From: Candidatus Poribacteria bacterium
GTDB lineage: Bacteria > Poribacteria > WGA-4E > WGA-3G
Length of the DNA stretch: 64,000 nt
Reading direction: 5' to 3'
NCBI GenBank assembly: GCA_022827625.1
Contig: JAJEIE010000001.1
Span: 1 to 64,000 of the forward strand
Part shown: positions 1-7,123 of the stretch, piece after piece
Layout: each line of letters opens with the position of its first letter
How positions within the stretch are numbered: the stretch's first letter is position 1
Notes under the pieces: generated by a model
What the model was told of the DNA's origin: nothing
The model's database searches: none
Seen by the model: only the letters and a program-made list of their open reading frames with translations
Program-made: the position numbers and the translations under genes

Positions 1-60
1 CTTCACGGTTTCTAACCGCACCGGTGCTGAGTGTCCAATTAATTCTAAGGTTTACCATAA

Positions 61-194
61 ATGAAGATTAATTTATTAATTCGGTAATTTTCAAACGTGC
101 GATAAATCGCACTACTACGAACGGATTGGTTTGTAGTAGGGCAATTCATTGCCCGTCAATTACCGAAATATTTTCTGAAACTTCATACAGTTTG
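61..194. repeat. MITE-like palindromic element, copy 1
   Basis: A 134-bp segment recurs almost identically at 13792-13925. Its ends are imperfect inverted repeats of about 30 bp (ATGAAG...TTCGGTAATT on the left, its complement on the right). A second nested inverted pair (ACTACTAC / GTAGTAG) lies inside. It codes for nothing and would fold into a long hairpin. A small non-autonomous transposable element is the simplest reading; no transposase is visible in the window. Confidence 0.75.
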
Positions 195-236
195 CGGTAC
201 AATAGAAGTGTCCAATTAATTATGGAATTCACTATA
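188..236. repeat. Dispersed 49-bp repeat, copy 1
   Basis: The stretch beginning CAGTTTGCGGTACAATAGAA and ending with TTCACTATA matches 37706-37754 with few changes. Its middle portion GTGTCCAATTAATT also occurs alone at 31-44. It is a separate repeat family that abuts the palindromic element. Confidence 0.6.
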
Positions 237-580
237 GTTTTAAGGGACAAGTTTGCTTATGTATGAGGTTAACTGGGGTGGGTTTAGACGGAAACCTTCT
301 ACTTTTAGCACTTTTGGAAGGGTTACTATGAAAGTGCTGTCTATCTGTTTTGATGTTGAATAAACCTATTCTTCGTGAAAACGGACGTGAACATGCTTTT
401 AACTTAACGGTATATTATTTCGTAATTTCCCCTAAAAATGTTACACTGGTGTAACTTTTTACGACGGTGTGGAAGGTGAGAAAACCCAGTGGCTGTAAGG
501 GTTCGTTGATATTTTGCTCCCGATTTTCTGTTGTGAAAAAAATAATTTGGCGGTAAATGTAAAATTTTTTGTGTTTGGCT

Positions 581-720
581 AATCATAATCAAAATCAAAT
601 CAACGGTATTCATGCCTTATGGGCATGAACCGGGTATGAAGTGCTTATGCACTTCAACCAACGGTATTCATGCTTTATAGCATGAACCGGGGTATGAATG
701 CCTTATGGGCATTCCCCGGG
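581..720. repeat. REP-like hairpin modules (three in a row)
   Basis: Three successive modules of the form CAACGGTAT-TCATGCC-loop-GGCATGA-ACCGGG and GGTATGAATGCC-loop-GGCATTCCCCGG. Each folds into a short hairpin. Related copies occur at 876-914, 25828-25863 (inverted), 27604-27675 and 53388-53459, often introduced by AATCAGAATCAACGG. This resembles bacterial REP-type repeats, but the family itself is not one I recognise. Confidence 0.65.
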
Positions 721-875
721 CTGTCGGAAACCATTGTTTGTAGGTTGATATAATATTTTCCTCTTCGGAAAGCCTTACCATATATTATACTCTTTTTACT
801 AACGGATGTCAAGTTAAAATAGGTTGTGAGTTTTGGGTTGTGGGTCGTGGATTATAAGTTAAGTGTTGGGATTAG

Positions 876-914
876 GAAAAAATCAGAATCAGAATCAACG
901 GTATGAATGCCTTA
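876..914. repeat. REP-like hairpin family, partial copy
   Basis: AAAAAATCAGAATCAGAATC leads into AACGGTATGAATGCCTT, the left half of the hairpin module, and then stops without the complementary arm. It looks like a truncated member of the family seen at 581-720. Confidence 0.5.
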
Positions 915-1072
915 ATATAGTTACAGGGTTACCGTCCAGTCTGAGGATAACCCTTTTTTATTTTTTTCAGGAATAAAACCCGAAATCCTGAACAGAACCA
1001 CACAGAACACCTAAGTCCCTCTTGCTGGCAGTTCTGTATATTTTACTAATGTTATGTGAATATAACTTGGAG

Positions 1073-1402
1073 TCAGTTGGTTTCGTTACAAGGAGTTGTA
1101 TAGTTATTGAGAAGATCAGTCTCTATCTCACTGCGTTTAGCAGCACTACTTTCCCAATAGACACAGAGGGTATTAGCACCGTGTTGATCTACACAGTCCC
1201 GTTTCTCGTGTCCGTCAATTCTATTGCCAAGTTCGCTCGTTTTGCCAATGTATAATGGACGATACCGAGTCGTTCCTTGACTATCATTGTACTCCCTTGT
1301 AAATACATAGACAGCACCATAATTCTGGAATGACGAGTTTATAGAATAAGCGGTAAAGTCGTATGTATTTCCAGAAGCACCTTTAAAAATTACAGTAGCC
1401 AT
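1073..1402 (-). CDS. GIY-YIG domain protein
   Basis: A protein of 109 residues with the hallmarks of a GIY-YIG nuclease fold. The strand GAVYVFTRE stands in for the GIY segment. RPLYIGKT then carries the YIG tripeptide and is followed by an arginine and a histidine (NRIDGHEKRD) where the catalytic Arg helix belongs. GIY-YIG domains make single-metal nicks or breaks in DNA and are common in mobile elements, repair and restriction. The ATG at 1402 is preferred over a TTG at 1420. It lies just upstream of an HTH gene on the other strand and a methyltransferase/HNH pair, so an accessory or defence role is plausible but inferred. The catalytic Glu cannot be assigned with certainty. Confidence 0.7.
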   Translation of the reverse strand: MATVIFKGASGNTYDFTAYSINSSFQNYGAVYVFTREYNDSQGTTRYRPLYIGKTSELGNRIDGHEKRDCVDQHGANTLCVYWESSAAKRSEIETDLLNNYTTPCNETN

Positions 1403-1645
1403 TATTGATTCCAAAGCCAATCATTTTATCCCCCGTGAAGGTGGGAGAGCGGAAATATAACGCGCGATATACTTAATAGTACCACTCAAAATTGGAGACT
1501 TATAAATTAAAACATAATTCTTTGTGGAATGCCAATTTTTTTATTTGCGGGAAGCAGAATCCGACAGAACGCACGGACAACCAACGAATGTACCTGAAGA
1601 ATCCACACGGACGTTGTTACGAACAAAAACGCACGGGAGCGGACT

Positions 1646-2223
1646 GTGAAAATCCTATTATCAGAAGCAGAAAACTGGGTTAAACCCGGACGGTCAAAAA
1701 TCTATGACGACGCACGCAAAGGCTTACTATCAACAGAGAAAGACCCAACAAGACGGAATAAGAAAGTCGTTGATATAGCAGAGTTGCAGCGTGTCTATGG
1801 AGAAATACACAATCCAGCGGATAATCCGAGAGAATCCGACACGGACACCAGCGGACAGCAGATTGACCTGTTCATTCTACTCCAAGCCTACGAAAATCAA
1901 ATCCAAGACCTACGCAAGCAATTAGAATTAGCTAGTGAAAGAGAGACAACATTGATTGACGAAAAGGCAAACTCTTGGATCTATTATCTGCGGAGAAAGA
2001 AGAAAAGCGGGCTTTAATGCCACCGACAGAGACAACAGAACAGGTAGGACAGAGACGGAATGGCTGGTTAAGCCAACTTTTAGGTGTGCAGCAGCAGTTT
2101 TACTTGCAAAATTTTCACATATCTGATATACTTTCAAGAGAAATGGGGCGATGTGGGTCGCCCCATACCAACAAAATGAATTTTGTAAAGTCAGTCATTT
2201 TTGTGTTAGCAGTTTTATTCTAA
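1646..2223 (+). pseudogene. HTH/coiled-coil DNA-binding protein, frameshifted
   Basis: Frame one (1646-2017, GTG start with GGGAG six bases upstream) gives an N-terminal helix-turn-helix (KILLSEAENWVKPGRSKIYD), a VDIAELQRVYG segment and then a coiled coil. The reading continues better in another frame from about 1967 (KGKLLDLLSAEKEEKRALMP ... WLSQLLG) to 2223. The join lies in the GAAAAGG run at 1961-1967; adding one A restores a continuous protein. HTH followed by a coiled coil and a terminal Trp/Leu motif is the layout of plasmid-type accessory DNA-binding proteins. It may be a decayed gene, a sequencing error in a homopolymer, or programmed -1 slippage. Function is not known. Confidence 0.6.
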
Positions 2224-2316
2224 GCTGCTCGACATGAAAAGTCAAAACATTTTTTTTACTAAAAAGAAACTCTTCTAATTTTATCAAAACCGGAAAGCAG
2301 CTATAGGAGAACCAGA

Positions 2317-3216
2317 ATGAAGTTGAACGACATAAGGAATGAAAACTGCCTTGATACAATGAAACTAATGAGCGATAATTTTGTTGATCTTGTCGTAACC
2401 TCGCCTCCCTATGACGAAATGCGAGAGTATGAGGGATACAAACTGAAAGGTTTTGAACAGATTGCTGTTGAGCTGTACCGAATTTTAAAAGTGGGTGGTG
2501 TAGTTGTATGGGTTATTGCTGATCAAACGGTTAATGGAAATGAATCAGGCACTTCCTTTCAGCAGGCACTTTACTTCAAGGAAATCGGATTTAACTTGTT
2601 TGACACAATGATATATTTAAAGCCCCCACGAGGCGCAGTAGGTAACAACAAAACTTACTGGCAATCGTTTGAGTATATGTTCATTTTTAGTAAGGGGAAA
2701 CCCAAGACTATCAATCTTATCATAGACAGGAAAAACAAAGAATCGCGCAAGGGAGACACTGGCACAAAACGTTTACCTGACGGGTCCTTATTAAGAATGA
2801 ACCGAGAGGGCTATTCTGAATACGGCAGAAGAACGAATGTATGGGAGTATAAAATTGGTAAAGGGCATTCTGCGTCGGACAAAATCGCACACGAACATCC
2901 TGCTATATTTCCTGAAAAATTAGCACAAGATCACATAATTTCTTGGAGCAATGCTGGAGAGTTGGTATATGACCCCTTCATAGGCAGTGGAACAGTCGCA
3001 CTAATGGCTCTGTTGAATAAGAGAATTTACCTTGGCAGTGAGATTAATGAAAATTACTGTGAGATTGCTCAAGAAAGGCTACGAATGAGTTGTCTATTGA
3101 AGAAAGATCAGACAAAGGAAACACAGGTATACGAACAAAAGGAAACACAGACCCCCGAACAACTGAAATTACTGGAGGCTGAATGTGGCTCAAGAGGCGA
3201 AACCTCGTATTTGTAA
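2317..3216 (+). CDS. Site-specific DNA methyltransferase (N6_N4_Mtase family, beta-type order)
   Basis: The 299-residue protein has the catalytic TSPPYDEM motif near residue 30 and, later, the AdoMet-binding motif DPFIGSGTVALMA with NKRIYLGSEI after it. This order (motif IV before motif I) is that of beta-class DNA methyltransferases. SPPY rather than DPPY is more usual for N4-cytosine methylation, so m4C is the first guess. The ATG is preceded by AGGAGA at good spacing. Its end overlaps the start of the HNH gene by 32 bases, which implies co-translation, and the pair looks like a type II restriction-modification unit. It could also be an orphan enzyme with an unrelated neighbour. Confidence 0.88.
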   Translation: MKLNDIRNENCLDTMKLMSDNFVDLVVTSPPYDEMREYEGYKLKGFEQIAVELYRILKVGGVVVWVIADQTVNGNESGTSFQQALYFKEIGFNLFDTMIYLKPPRGAVGNNKTYWQSFEYMFIFSKGKPKTINLIIDRKNKESRKGDTGTKRLPDGSLLRMNREGYSEYGRRTNVWEYKIGKGHSASDKIAHEHPAIFPEKLAQDHIISWSNAGELVYDPFIGSGTVALMALLNKRIYLGSEINENYCEIAQERLRMSCLLKKDQTKETQVYEQKETQTPEQLKLLEAECGSRGETSYL

Positions 3217-3601
3217 GGAATGCGGAAGACTTTTACCGATAGACGCATTTGAACCAAATCGTTATGAAAATGGTATACCAAGCGTATGGCGCAGCGAATG
3301 TAAAGAATGCCGTAAGAATGCCAAACCCTTCCCCCGGATATCTGAAAGAAAAAAACGCGAATATGTACAGAACCACCCTCAACCGAAAATAGGCGAAGAC
3401 TTTTATTGCAGAATTTGTGATAGAACTATAACTATTCAACAAAACCGAGATGTCAATTTGGATCACGACCATACAACAGGTGAAATAAGAGGGTGGATTT
3501 GCAATCGGTGCAACACCGGGCTTGGAAATTTTAGAGACAATATCTCCGTTCTTAAACGCGCTATCAGGTGGCTACAGAGAACCCTTATGTCTCTGTTTTA
3601 G
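3185..3601 (+). CDS. Endonuclease VII-like HNH nuclease, candidate restriction enzyme
   Basis: A 138-residue protein with a GTG start. Two Cys pairs near the N-terminus (CKECG and CKECRK) form a probable zinc ribbon. A second zinc site (CRICD and CNRCN) brackets the nuclease motif NLDHDHTTGEIRGW, followed by CNRCNTGLGNFRDN. That signature is typical of the T4 endonuclease VII / His-Me finger family, in which the DHDH histidine activates water and zinc holds the fold. Type II enzymes of this fold are known (Hpy99I). The overlap with the upstream methyltransferase makes a restriction role the best inference. A phage-type junction nuclease is the alternative. Confidence 0.78.
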   Translation: MAQEAKPRICKECGRLLPIDAFEPNRYENGIPSVWRSECKECRKNAKPFPRISERKKREYVQNHPQPKIGEDFYCRICDRTITIQQNRDVNLDHDHTTGEIRGWICNRCNTGLGNFRDNISVLKRAIRWLQRTLMSLF

Positions 3602-3723
3602 CTAAGCCGTTTTTATTGATTTCATACACGCTTTACATGTATATTTATTCCCCTTTCAGAGTATCTCGCTACCAGACGCTTTGAGATACGCCAAGCATGC
3701 TCCCATTTTTTACCGATCTTTTT

Positions 3724-3753
3724 TTGGATCGGTTGTAAAAAATGTGGTATAAT
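3724..3753 (+). promoter_or_regulatory. Candidate sigma-70-type promoter
   Basis: TTGGAT (3724-3729), 18 bases, TATAAT (3748-3753). The -10 is perfect and the -35 is fair. It would drive the gene starting at 3889 with a leader of about 130 bases. Confidence 0.4.
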
Positions 3754-3794
3754 TCCTCATAAAATTATGAGATACGCTCATAATGAAATAGTAG

Positions 3795-3847
3795 ACAACC
3801 AGTAATTTCTGGTGGATCCCCATTGGTGCCGAGCTTGGGTTGTTTTT
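3795..3847 (+). promoter_or_regulatory. Leader hairpin followed by a T-run, possible attenuator
   Basis: ACAACC (3795-3800) pairs with GGTTGT (3838-3843), and five Ts follow directly (3843-3847). It lies between the candidate promoter and the start codon at 3889, where an attenuator would sit. The stem is short, so this is tentative. Confidence 0.25.
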
Positions 3848-3888
3848 AACATTGTAAACGGGCGTAATAGCGAATAGAAAAGGAGCGA

Positions 3889-4332
3889 ATGATGTTTGAT
3901 ACACTCAATATTCCAAGTTTAGGCAGACTCGAAATCGTAGAGACCTACGTATACTACGATCAGCCGGTTCTCTTTGCTTGCAAGGATGCCGCGGGGTATC
4001 TGTATCTTGCCGTTGCTGCAGATGAAAACGACCAATATGAAACCTGGCTCTACGCGAGGGTATCCAGTGAACGTCTCAACCGCATCCGTTCCGGTGCAAT
4101 TGATCTTCACGATGCATTCACCGATACTGAAGATGGCTGTTTATTTCAGGTAAAGTTTCCTTATGCCTCCTCTACCGTATCCCAGATTGAATCCGTCAAA
4201 GCAAATCAGCTCTCTGAAGATATGCTTCCAATCCCCGGTGAATGCCTCAATCTTGAAACCGAAGTGCTCCCTATGCTTGGCAGGACTGAAACAATACGAA
4301 AAAACAACCCAGTGAACCCAACACACCACTAA
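3889..4332 (+). CDS. Conserved protein of unknown function (DUF6575-like)
   Basis: A 147-residue soluble protein. The first hundred residues (GRLEIVETYVYYDQPVLFAC, then ETWLYARVSSERLNRIRSG and DLHDAFTDTEDG) match a small bacterial family that I believe is DUF6575. Its members share the YYDxPxLF and WLYxPVS motifs and are often found near defence or mobile genes. No catalytic site is evident. AGGAGC precedes two tandem ATG codons (3889, 3892), either of which may be used. Its own promoter and leader precede it, so it is probably expressed alone. Confidence 0.6.
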   Translation: MMFDTLNIPSLGRLEIVETYVYYDQPVLFACKDAAGYLYLAVAADENDQYETWLYARVSSERLNRIRSGAIDLHDAFTDTEDGCLFQVKFPYASSTVSQIESVKANQLSEDMLPIPGECLNLETEVLPMLGRTETIRKNNPVNPTHH

Positions 4333-4487
4333 AAATGTTGGATATACAAAAGACCCAAAAACCCGCGTCATCCGCATAATCCGTGAAAATCCGCGATTCA
4401 GACAAACACCAACCCACCTCCGCTGCCACCTTTCCAGCAGAACCCCGATTTTCCTACGATGGGCGTAAGGTTTGAGGTTCAAAAAAC

Positions 4488-4516
4488 TTGACAATTGCGA
4501 AAAATTGTGGTACGCT
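4488..4516 (+). promoter_or_regulatory. Candidate promoter of the glycosidase-like gene
   Basis: TTGACA (4488-4493), 17 bases, TACGCT (4511-4516). The perfect -35 and ideal spacing make it credible. The predicted start near 4523 leaves a leader of roughly 270 bases. Confidence 0.5.
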
Positions 4517-4530
4517 TGATAGTAACTTGC

Positions 4531-4594
4531 TGGACAACGCTCTCACCCTCCACTCTCTGTGGAGGTGTTGTCCGCCACTGTGAGAGGTGGTCCA
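4531..4594 (+). promoter_or_regulatory. Leader element able to form a pseudoknot
   Basis: Three perfect 7-bp helices can form: GGACAAC 4532-4538 with GTTGTCC 4567-4573; CCTCCAC 4547-4553 with GTGGAGG 4559-4565; CTCTCAC 4540-4546 with GTGAGAG 4580-4586. The last crosses the first, giving a pseudoknot. Alternatively 4531-4546 can pair with 4580-4594 (TGGAC...CTCTCAC with GTGAGAG...GTCCA), so the leader could switch between folds. No known riboswitch class is recognised. Confidence 0.4.
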
Positions 4595-4792
4595 AACAAA
4601 TTGCAAGTGTCGCTTTGCTAAAAACATGCAAGGGCAGTTTCCGCGTAAGTTTCGCAAACAAAAGCCGACTTTTTCCCCTCTTCGCCTCTGAACCTTCGTG
4701 TTTTGATGTAATCCGGCGCTGCATTTCCTTTTGTTTGCTATCCTCACATAAAAAAGTTCGAGAGAACGAAGAGGCAAGGAGGTTTTCAAATA

Positions 4793-6397
4793 ATGGAAAA
4801 TAATGAGAAAGAAATTCTATATAATGGAATTCGTCTGCCAGAAAAGTGGCCCCCACGAAATTTGTGTGACACAACCCTTTCACCTATCTCAGTACCCTAC
4901 TTAGAAAATCCGCCGACAGTTATTTATATAGATAAGGGAAGACAACTGTTTGTGGATGACTTTCTCATTGAAAATACCAATCTAAAAAGGGCTTTTCACA
5001 ACCCACGCTTATATGAAGATAATCCGGTTTTAAAGCCTGAAACGCAACTGGAGATCAATAACGGGAAATATCCGGTTGCCTCTCCGTTTAATGACGGCGT
5101 TTTTTATGATGCCGAAGACCAGTTATTTAAAATGTGGTATCATGCTGGATGGTTCGATGGTGTGGGTTATGCAATAAGTGAAGATGGCTTACATTGGCAT
5201 AGACCGATGTTAGATGTAGCGCCAGCGACGAACAGGGTACTTCCGGTAAGGGAAGGCTATCGGCGAGATGGTGCCGCAGTCTGGTTAGACCCCGAAACAG
5301 ACGACCCGAATCAAAGGTTTAAAATGTTTGTATACTTCCGTTCTCCTGAATGGTCAGGTGGGGAAGTTTATACCTCATTTGATGGTATTCACTGGGGTAC
5401 GCCCGTAAGAACGGGGCCTTGTGGGGATAATACGACTTTCTTCTATAATGCTTTCAGGAAAAAGTGGGTTTACAGTATTAGGACCTCTAATCGTACGCTT
5501 GGACGCACCCGAAGTTATCGCGAACACGAGGATTTTATCAAAGGTGCTTCATGGAAGAAGGAAGATGTTGTATTCTGGACGAGAGTTGATGAACTCGACC
5601 CAGCGGACCCTGACCTCGGATACGCACCTCAGCTCTATGACGTTAACGCAGTTGCCTATGAGAGCTTGCTTCTGGGCTTGTTTGCGATTTTTAAAGGTCC
5701 ACCAAATGAGCTATGTGCCATAGGGGGTTTCCCTAAGACTAATGAACTGGTGTTAGGTTATAGCCGCGATGGTTTCCACTGGCATAGACCTGTTCGCAGT
5801 CCTTTTATAGCCGCATCGCGAAAGGAAGGCAGATGGAATAGGGGGTATATTCATGCGGCAGGTGGTGGATGTTTGGTCGTGAATGATAAGATTTACTTTT
5901 ATTTTGGTGCCTGGTCCGGAGAGTCACCGACACTCGGTAGACAGATGTATGCAGGTGGTACGACTGGACTCGCAATACTTCGCCGAGACGGTTTTGCTTC
6001 CATGAATGCCGGTTTATCTACTGAATCTTTAACAACCAGACCCGTTATATTTAATAAGGGTAAACATCTTTTTGTTAATACGAATACAAAAAAGGGTATG
6101 CTCCAAGTTGAAATTTTAGACAATCAAGGTAATGAGATTGCGCCATATTCCCATATAAACTGCGTTCCTATCAGCAAGGATACGACCTGTCAATTAGTAA
6201 GGTGGAAAAAAGGAGCAGATTTATCTGCTCTGGCTGGTAAGTCGGTGAAATTTAGGTTTTATTTAACAAATGGACAGTTATATTCTTTCTGGGTCAGTCC
6301 CGATTTAACAGGTGCCAGCGATGGCTATGTGGCGGCTGGAGGTCCAGGGTTTAGCACTGCCATTGATACCGTTGGCTCTTCTGTATGTCAAAGATGA
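4793..6397 (+). CDS. Glycoside hydrolase-like beta-propeller protein (GH32/43-type)
   Basis: A 534-residue protein without a signal peptide. Repeated Trp/Tyr/Asp-rich blades (DQLFKMWYHAGWFDGVGYAI, SEDGLHWHRPM, SFDGIHWGTP, SRDGFHWHRPV) are spaced along residues ~60-400. This is the five-bladed propeller pattern of the GH32/43/68 and GH130-like superfamilies, with a small C-terminal beta domain after ~430 (KSVKFRFYLTNGQLYSFWVS). Proteins of this kind are abundant in Planctomycetes and Poribacteria and are presumed to act on oligosaccharides. The substrate and catalytic acids cannot be read from the sequence. AGGAGG lies 12 bases before the ATG. It stands alone behind a structured leader, which suggests regulated expression. 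Confidence 0.7.
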   Translation: MENNEKEILYNGIRLPEKWPPRNLCDTTLSPISVPYLENPPTVIYIDKGRQLFVDDFLIENTNLKRAFHNPRLYEDNPVLKPETQLEINNGKYPVASPFNDGVFYDAEDQLFKMWYHAGWFDGVGYAISEDGLHWHRPMLDVAPATNRVLPVREGYRRDGAAVWLDPETDDPNQRFKMFVYFRSPEWSGGEVYTSFDGIHWGTPVRTGPCGDNTTFFYNAFRKKWVYSIRTSNRTLGRTRSYREHEDFIKGASWKKEDVVFWTRVDELDPADPDLGYAPQLYDVNAVAYESLLLGLFAIFKGPPNELCAIGGFPKTNELVLGYSRDGFHWHRPVRSPFIAASRKEGRWNRGYIHAAGGGCLVVNDKIYFYFGAWSGESPTLGRQMYAGGTTGLAILRRDGFASMNAGLSTESLTTRPVIFNKGKHLFVNTNTKKGMLQVEILDNQGNEIAPYSHINCVPISKDTTCQLVRWKKGADLSALAGKSVKFRFYLTNGQLYSFWVSPDLTGASDGYVAAGGPGFSTAIDTVGSSVCQR

Positions 6398-6425
6398 ATA
6401 AGTCAAAACGGTCTCAAGGCGGCCA

Positions 6426-6545
6426 ATGAAGTCAAGGTCAGAATTCCTTGGGCTTATGCTTGGTGAGATGACCTGCACTGGCATCTGGGCACTTGTTGGA
6501 ATGGCAACGGGTGTCAGCACGGGTTATCGAATCTTGCTTAGTTAA
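6426..6545 (+). CDS. Possible 39-residue hydrophobic peptide
   Basis: A short frame opens with ATG at 6426 and runs to TAA at 6545. It encodes a peptide with one hydrophobic stretch (MTCTGIWALVGMATG). A weak AAGGCGG precedes the start. It lies between two plus-strand genes. Nothing recognisable; it may be non-coding. Confidence 0.2.
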   Translation: MKSRSEFLGLMLGEMTCTGIWALVGMATGVSTGYRILLS

Positions 6546-6595
6546 CCTGAAAAATTGATTTGCATCTAAAAAACGAGTTTGGTAAACTGTAAGGT

Positions 6596-6946
6596 ATGTT
6601 TAACGCTTTTTTTTCTGGTGGTAATAGTCGAGGTCCCTTTCGATTTTTACGCCTCCTTCTCCATTTCCCAAATTTCATCAGGTTAACCTGGCGGCTGTTT
6701 GGTGATACGCGTGTGCCTATCTACCGGAAGGCAATTCTTATCCTTGCCGAGTTGCTGGCGGTTGCGTTTGCTGTGGCATACTTGGTGAATCCGCTCGATT
6801 TCGATTTTCTCCCTGTCTTTGGTCGTATTGATGATCTGGTCGTGGGTGCTTTTGTGATTCTCGTGCCGGGGGCATGGTTGTTTATCCGGATGTGTCCTGA
6901 TGAGGTTGTCAAGGATCATGTGGATCGTATTTCTCGGGGTGAGTAA
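6596..6946 (+). CDS. YkvA/DUF1232-family membrane-associated protein
   Basis: A 116-residue protein. The core at residues ~45-90 reads YRKAILILAELLAVAFAVAY followed by VNPLDFDFLPVFGRIDDLVV, the signature of the DUF1232 (YkvA) family. There a hydrophobic helix is followed by a P-x-D-hydrophobic-P-x-x-G-x-x-D-D loop. Two hydrophobic segments suggest membrane attachment. The family's function is unknown. It precedes the HtrA gene by about 180 bases but is separated by an inverted repeat, so co-transcription is uncertain. Confidence 0.75.
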   Translation: MFNAFFSGGNSRGPFRFLRLLLHFPNFIRLTWRLFGDTRVPIYRKAILILAELLAVAFAVAYLVNPLDFDFLPVFGRIDDLVVGAFVILVPGAWLFIRMCPDEVVKDHVDRISRGE

Positions 6947-6978
6947 ACAAATACCCTCTTGAAAAAATATTTTTCTCG

Positions 6979-7034
6979 GACACACCCCATTTTTTTCAAA
7001 CTTTTTTGGAACTTTATTTTCTAATAGGTGTGTC
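6979..7034. repeat. Inverted repeat upstream of htrA
   Basis: GACACACC (6979-6986) and GGTGTGTC (7027-7034) are perfect complements separated by 40 AT-rich bases. A third related box, GGACACC, lies at 7071-7077. This could be a terminator of the YkvA-like gene or an operator pair; the sequence alone does not decide. Confidence 0.35.
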
Positions 7035-7092
7035 TTTAGGACATAAAATACAAACAGAAAAAAAGGTTTTGGACACCTACCAGATTTAGAAT

Positions 7093-7123
7093 TGATACCA
7101 AATTACATAGGAGGTTTGTATCA
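7093..7123 (+). promoter_or_regulatory. Hairpin holding the htrA ribosome site, possible RNA thermometer
   Basis: TGATAC-C-AAA (7093-7102) can pair with TTTGTATCA (7115-7123), leaving AGGAGG (7109-7114) in the 12-base loop and taking the first base of the ATG into the stem. A short AT-rich helix at the start codon of a heat-shock-type protease fits a thermosensor, but no homology to a named thermometer is seen. Confidence 0.35.

Larger units (their letters stand above)
1..1072. other. Gene-free repeat-rich stretch
   Basis: No convincing gene is seen here. The stretch holds a 134-bp palindromic element (61-194), a second repeat overlapping its end (188-236) and a run of small hairpin modules (581-720) with a further partial module at 876-914. 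It reads as an accumulation site for small non-coding repeats next to an accessory gene cluster. A 69-codon minus-strand frame at 404-613 has no recognisable features and is not called. Confidence 0.7.
3602..3888. other. Intergenic region with hairpins and repeated 9-mers
   Basis: Contains a 7-bp stem GTATCTC/GAGATAC (3661-3689) and a CCGATC/GATCGG stem within T- and A-rich arms (3707-3741). A candidate promoter and a leader hairpin with a T-run follow. The 9-mer GAGATACGC occurs at 3683-3691 and 3769-3777, and inverted at 3661-3669. No gene is supported. Confidence 0.5.
4333..4792. other. 460-bp region: promoter and structured leader
   Basis: The first 150 bases show nothing. From 4488 there is a promoter, then a compact set of complementary 7-mers (4531-4594) and a long leader to the start codon at 4793. 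A 102-codon plus frame at 4495-4803 is Cys-rich, lacks a ribosome site and overlaps the leader structure; it is not called. Confidence 0.5.

Noticed and set aside
404-613. 69-codon minus-strand frame in the repeat-rich left end
   Set aside because: No ribosome site or family likeness, and its start lies inside the hairpin repeat family.
1492-1683. 63-codon plus frame before the HTH gene
   Set aside because: TTG start without a ribosome site, overlaps the better-supported GTG start at 1646, and the composition is not protein-like.
4495-4803. 102-codon plus frame over the glycosidase leader
   Set aside because: Begins within the promoter spacer, is Cys/Arg-rich without a pattern, and overlaps the structured leader and the next start codon.
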